A stretch of DNA of 9,641 nucleotides, from assembly GCA_017512625.1 (NCBI GenBank), contig JAFWFB010000044.1, positions 1 to 9,641 of the forward strand. The letters are read 5' to 3'. Under the pieces are notes generated by a model that did not search any database, was not told the DNA's origin, and saw only the letters and a program-made list of their open reading frames with translations. Below, one piece after another: positions 8,432-9,641 of the stretch (positions within the stretch are counted from its first letter, which is position 1; each line of letters opens with the position of its first letter). Source of the stretch: Erysipelotrichaceae bacterium. Lineage in GTDB: Bacteria > Bacillota_I > Bacilli_A > Erysipelotrichales > Erysipelotrichaceae. Position numbers and translations under genes: made by a program.

Positions 8432-8432
8432 A

Positions 8433-8463
8433 AAAACGGTCTTCCATTTAGGAAGACCGTTTT
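8433..8463. terminator. Bidirectional intrinsic terminator after the dtd-folD-DUF951 operon
   Basis: AAAACGGTCTTCC (8433-8445) and GGAAGACCGTTTT (8451-8463) are perfect reverse complements, a 13-bp stem with a 5-base loop (ATTTA). The T-run is short on the plus strand (four), while the minus strand gives seven consecutive U after the stem. It starts 2 bases after the DUF951 stop and ends 14 bases before the stop of the convergent DUF1508 gene, so it can end both transcripts. Confidence 0.93.
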
Positions 8464-8477
8464 ATTACTGATAATTA

Positions 8478-8858
8478 TTATTCTTTTTCAGTTGCTTTTT
8501 CTACTTCAGAATCAGCGTTGTTTTTAACAGACTCGATTCCACTCTTGCATGCAGGCTTGCCATTGTAACCTTCGGAACGGCCGATTGCCTGTCCGTTGGC
8601 AGCGATCAGACGGAAGTAGTACTTCTCATCCTTGCCCAGATAGATCTGAAATTTAGGATTCTTCTGCTCTACCGGTTTTTCCAGTGTCAGATCCTCGATC
8701 GGAGCGATCGGTGCATTGGTCTTAACGCTTCTGATACCTTTCAAAGCGCCGTTTCTGCCTTTATACATCTGAGAAGTCAGGATGATCTCCTTATTCTTAG
8801 CATGCAGATTAAAATGATACTTGCCACTTTCGGATTTTTCAATAATATAAGCGCCCAT
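8478..8858 (-). CDS. DUF1508 (YegP/UPF0339-like) protein with two tandem repeats
   Basis: This 126-residue protein has two copies of the DUF1508 repeat, residues about 3-49 and 69-115. Each follows the pattern: beta strand with Lys/Tyr, F-x-L-x-A-x-N, (Q/E)-x-Y, G-x-x-G-(I/R)-x-S-V-K-x-N-A. Examples are FRLIAANGQAIGRSEGY and GIESVKNNA in the second copy, and FNLHAKNKEIILTSQMY and GIRSVKTNA in the first. The linker 50-68 is Pro- and Glu-rich, and the C-terminus is a charged tail. There is no signal peptide or membrane segment. The family's fold is known from structural genomics, but its biochemical role is unknown, so no function is assigned. ATG 8858 follows a perfect AGGAGG with 5-base spacing. 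The gene is probably monocistronic: its own promoter lies upstream, and hairpins lie both before it (uraA terminator) and after it. Confidence 0.88.
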   Translation of the reverse strand: MGAYIIEKSESGKYHFNLHAKNKEIILTSQMYKGRNGALKGIRSVKTNAPIAPIEDLTLEKPVEQKNPKFQIYLGKDEKYYFRLIAANGQAIGRSEGYNGKPACKSGIESVKNNADSEVEKATEKE

Positions 8859-8863
8859 TGTTT

Positions 8864-8869
8864 CCTCCT
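8864..8869 (-). promoter_or_regulatory. Shine-Dalgarno site of the DUF1508 gene
   Basis: The minus strand reads AGGAGG 5 bases before the ATG at 8858. The leader upstream is very A/T-rich, with a run of seven A on the transcript (8882-8876), which should leave the site unstructured. Efficient translation is expected. Confidence 0.85.
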
Positions 8870-8898
8870 ATTATATTTTTTTATTTATCCTTAATCAT

Positions 8899-8928
8899 AT
8901 TTTAAAATGGCACCGGTGCTTTTTTCAA
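8899..8928 (-). promoter_or_regulatory. Predicted sigma-A promoter of the DUF1508 gene
   Basis: On the minus strand TTGAAA (8928-8923) and TAAAAT (8904-8899) each match five of six bases of the sigma-A consensus, with an 18-base spacer. Transcription would start near 8892, giving a leader of about 33 bases. The site sits between the uraA terminator and the DUF1508 start, where a promoter is needed. The spacer contains a perfect palindrome, listed separately. Confidence 0.65.
8910..8919. promoter_or_regulatory. Palindrome GCACCGGTGC in the promoter spacer, possible operator
   Basis: The 10 bases are a perfect inverted repeat with no loop. They are flanked by AAAA at 8904-8907 and TTTT at 8922-8925, which are also symmetric, with two unpaired bases on each side between arm and core. 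Lying between -35 and -10, it could be bound by a dimeric repressor. No adjacent regulator gene is seen, and the site may be chance. It is too short and loop-less to be a convincing terminator. Confidence 0.35.
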
Positions 8929-8960
8929 GCGAAATAAGTGCACCGATCAGAATTATCCGT

Positions 8961-9000
8961 ATAAAAAGAAAAGACGGCGCCTATCTGAAGCACCGTCTTT
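8961..9000 (-). terminator. Intrinsic terminator of the uracil permease gene
   Basis: The arms AAAGACGGCGC (8970-8980) and GCACCGTCTTT (8990-9000) flank a 9-base loop. On the plus strand one pair is a C-A mismatch. In the minus-strand RNA the same position is a U-G wobble, so the stem is fully paired only in the uraA transcript. A U-rich run (8969-8961 on the minus strand) follows. The hairpin begins 20 bases after the uraA stop. Confidence 0.85.
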
Positions 9001-9019
9001 ATTGTTTTATGTTTTTACC

Positions 9020-9641
9020 TTATTGTTCAGCTTTCGGTAAGACCAGGTTCAGGATGACACCGACCAGGGCTGCTAAGGCAGTTCCGGATAAGGTTGCGAC
9101 CTGACCTAACGGTAAGACTGCTCCACCTAAACCGATTACCAGCATGGCACTGGTGATGATCAGGTTGCGCTGCTTGTCGAAATCGACACGGTTATCAACG
9201 ATAACTCTTAAACCGTTGCTGGCGATAACACCATATAACAGGATCGACATGCCGCCGAGAACAGCTGTTGGAATGGTTCTGATGACGGCACTGACGATAG
9301 GCAGACAGCCAAGGACCATGGCGATACCGGCTGCACCTAAGGTTACATAGATCGAAGCGACCTTAGTCAGACCGATAACACCGGTATTCTCACCATATGA
9401 GGTGTTTGCCGGGCCACCCAGGAAGGCGGATACAGCAGTTGCGATACCATCACCCATCAGGGTTCTGTCTAAGCCCGGATCCTTTAAGAAGTCTTCTTCA
9501 CAGATCTTGCTTAATACGGTATGGTCACCGATATGCTCAGAGATAGTAACCAGAGCAACCGGCAGGATAGCGATGGTTTCCGGTCCAAAGTAGAAACGGA
9601 AGCTTTCGAAATTTCCGAGTTTGAAAGGAAGAATGAAATCA
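9020..9641 (-). CDS. uraA: Uracil permease (NCS2/UraA family), C-terminal part (5' truncated by window edge)
   Basis: The frame is open to the window edge, so the 206 visible residues are the C-terminal half of an inner-membrane uracil:proton symporter (UraA in E. coli, PyrP in Bacillus). It supplies uracil for pyrimidine salvage. Visible motifs are ISEHIGDHTVLSK, KDPGLDRTLMGDGIAT, GGPANTSYGENTGVIGLTK and PTAVLGGMSILLYGVIASNGLRV. The two glutamates in EHIG and YGEN (visible residues 35 and 84) are 49 apart, the same spacing as the uracil-binding E241 and E290 of E. coli UraA. The residue after EHIG is Asp rather than the His of E. coli, which I believe is common in Gram-positive members. Several hydrophobic membrane segments follow, such as VTLGAAGIAMVLGCLPIV and the LIITSAMLVIGLGGAVLPL stretch. 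Any PyrR-type leader would lie outside the window. Uracil is preferred over xanthine on motif grounds. Confidence 0.93.
   Translation of the reverse strand, partial: DFILPFKLGNFESFRFYFGPETIAILPVALVTISEHIGDHTVLSKICEEDFLKDPGLDRTLMGDGIATAVSAFLGGPANTSYGENTGVIGLTKVASIYVTLGAAGIAMVLGCLPIVSAVIRTIPTAVLGGMSILLYGVIASNGLRVIVDNRVDFDKQRNLIITSAMLVIGLGGAVLPLGQVATLSGTALAALVGVILNLVLPKAEQ

Noticed and set aside
8904..8925. GCACCGGTGC with its T-run as a plus-strand terminator
   Set aside because: The core has no loop, so a hairpin would have only three closing pairs, and no plus-strand gene ends nearby; a promoter palindrome fits better.
8910..8995. Three GCACCG motifs as a direct-repeat array
   Set aside because: The third copy is part of the uraA terminator stem, and the spacing is irregular (30 and 50 bases), so a repeat array is not supported.
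1..9641. CRISPR array, mobile element, tRNA or rRNA
   Set aside because: No regularly spaced repeats, transposase or integrase motifs, cloverleaf-like sequences or rRNA signatures were seen; almost all of the window is accounted for by housekeeping genes.

Overview
The window looks like a stretch of core chromosome from a low-to-mid-GC Gram-positive bacterium (Bacillota). RpoB and RpoC read like those of Bacillus and relatives: the trigger loop lacks the large enterobacterial SI3 insertion, and a small Firmicutes-type DUF951 zinc-ribbon gene is present. TGA is used as an ordinary stop (folD), and Trp codons in the conserved proteins are TGG, so this is not a Mycoplasma-type genetic code. The overall protein character suggests the Erysipelotrichales/Erysipelotrichia, but that is an impression from memory and no search was run.

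Layout. (1) Positions 1-5592, plus strand: the 3' part of rpoB, then complete rpoC with one base between stop and start. Together they encode most of the beta and all of the beta' subunit of RNA polymerase. A perfect 13-bp hairpin at 5613-5642 ends this operon and also serves the convergent rarA. (2) Positions 5645-6904, minus strand: rarA (mgsA), a AAA+ ATPase of replication-fork maintenance. (3) A 36-bp divergent gap holds the ribosome binding sites of both flanking genes. (4) Positions 6941-8431, plus strand: a tightly coupled operon dtd-folD-DUF951. It covers D-aminoacyl-tRNA proofreading, one-carbon folate metabolism and a small putative zinc protein. Successive genes overlap by 1 and 8 bases, and a second 13-bp bidirectional hairpin follows. 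(5) Positions 8478-8858, minus strand: a two-repeat DUF1508/YegP-like protein. It has a good sigma-A promoter with a perfect 10-bp palindrome in the spacer. (6) Positions 9020-9641, minus strand: the C-terminal part of a uracil permease (NCS2 family) with its own terminator; its 5' end lies beyond the window.

The genes are mostly housekeeping. I see no mobile element, CRISPR array, phage gene, tRNA, rRNA or novel multi-gene system. The most interesting points are local. RpoC has several lineage-type insertions (about 25 residues after the active-site region, about 9 residues just before the bridge helix, a few at the trigger-loop tip, and a long charged tail). The rarA/dtd gap is compact and may hold overlapping promoters. 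The DUF1508 gene has a palindrome embedded in its promoter. All intergenic gaps are under 300 bases; the largest, 8859-9019 (161 bases), holds the DUF1508 promoter and the uraA terminator.
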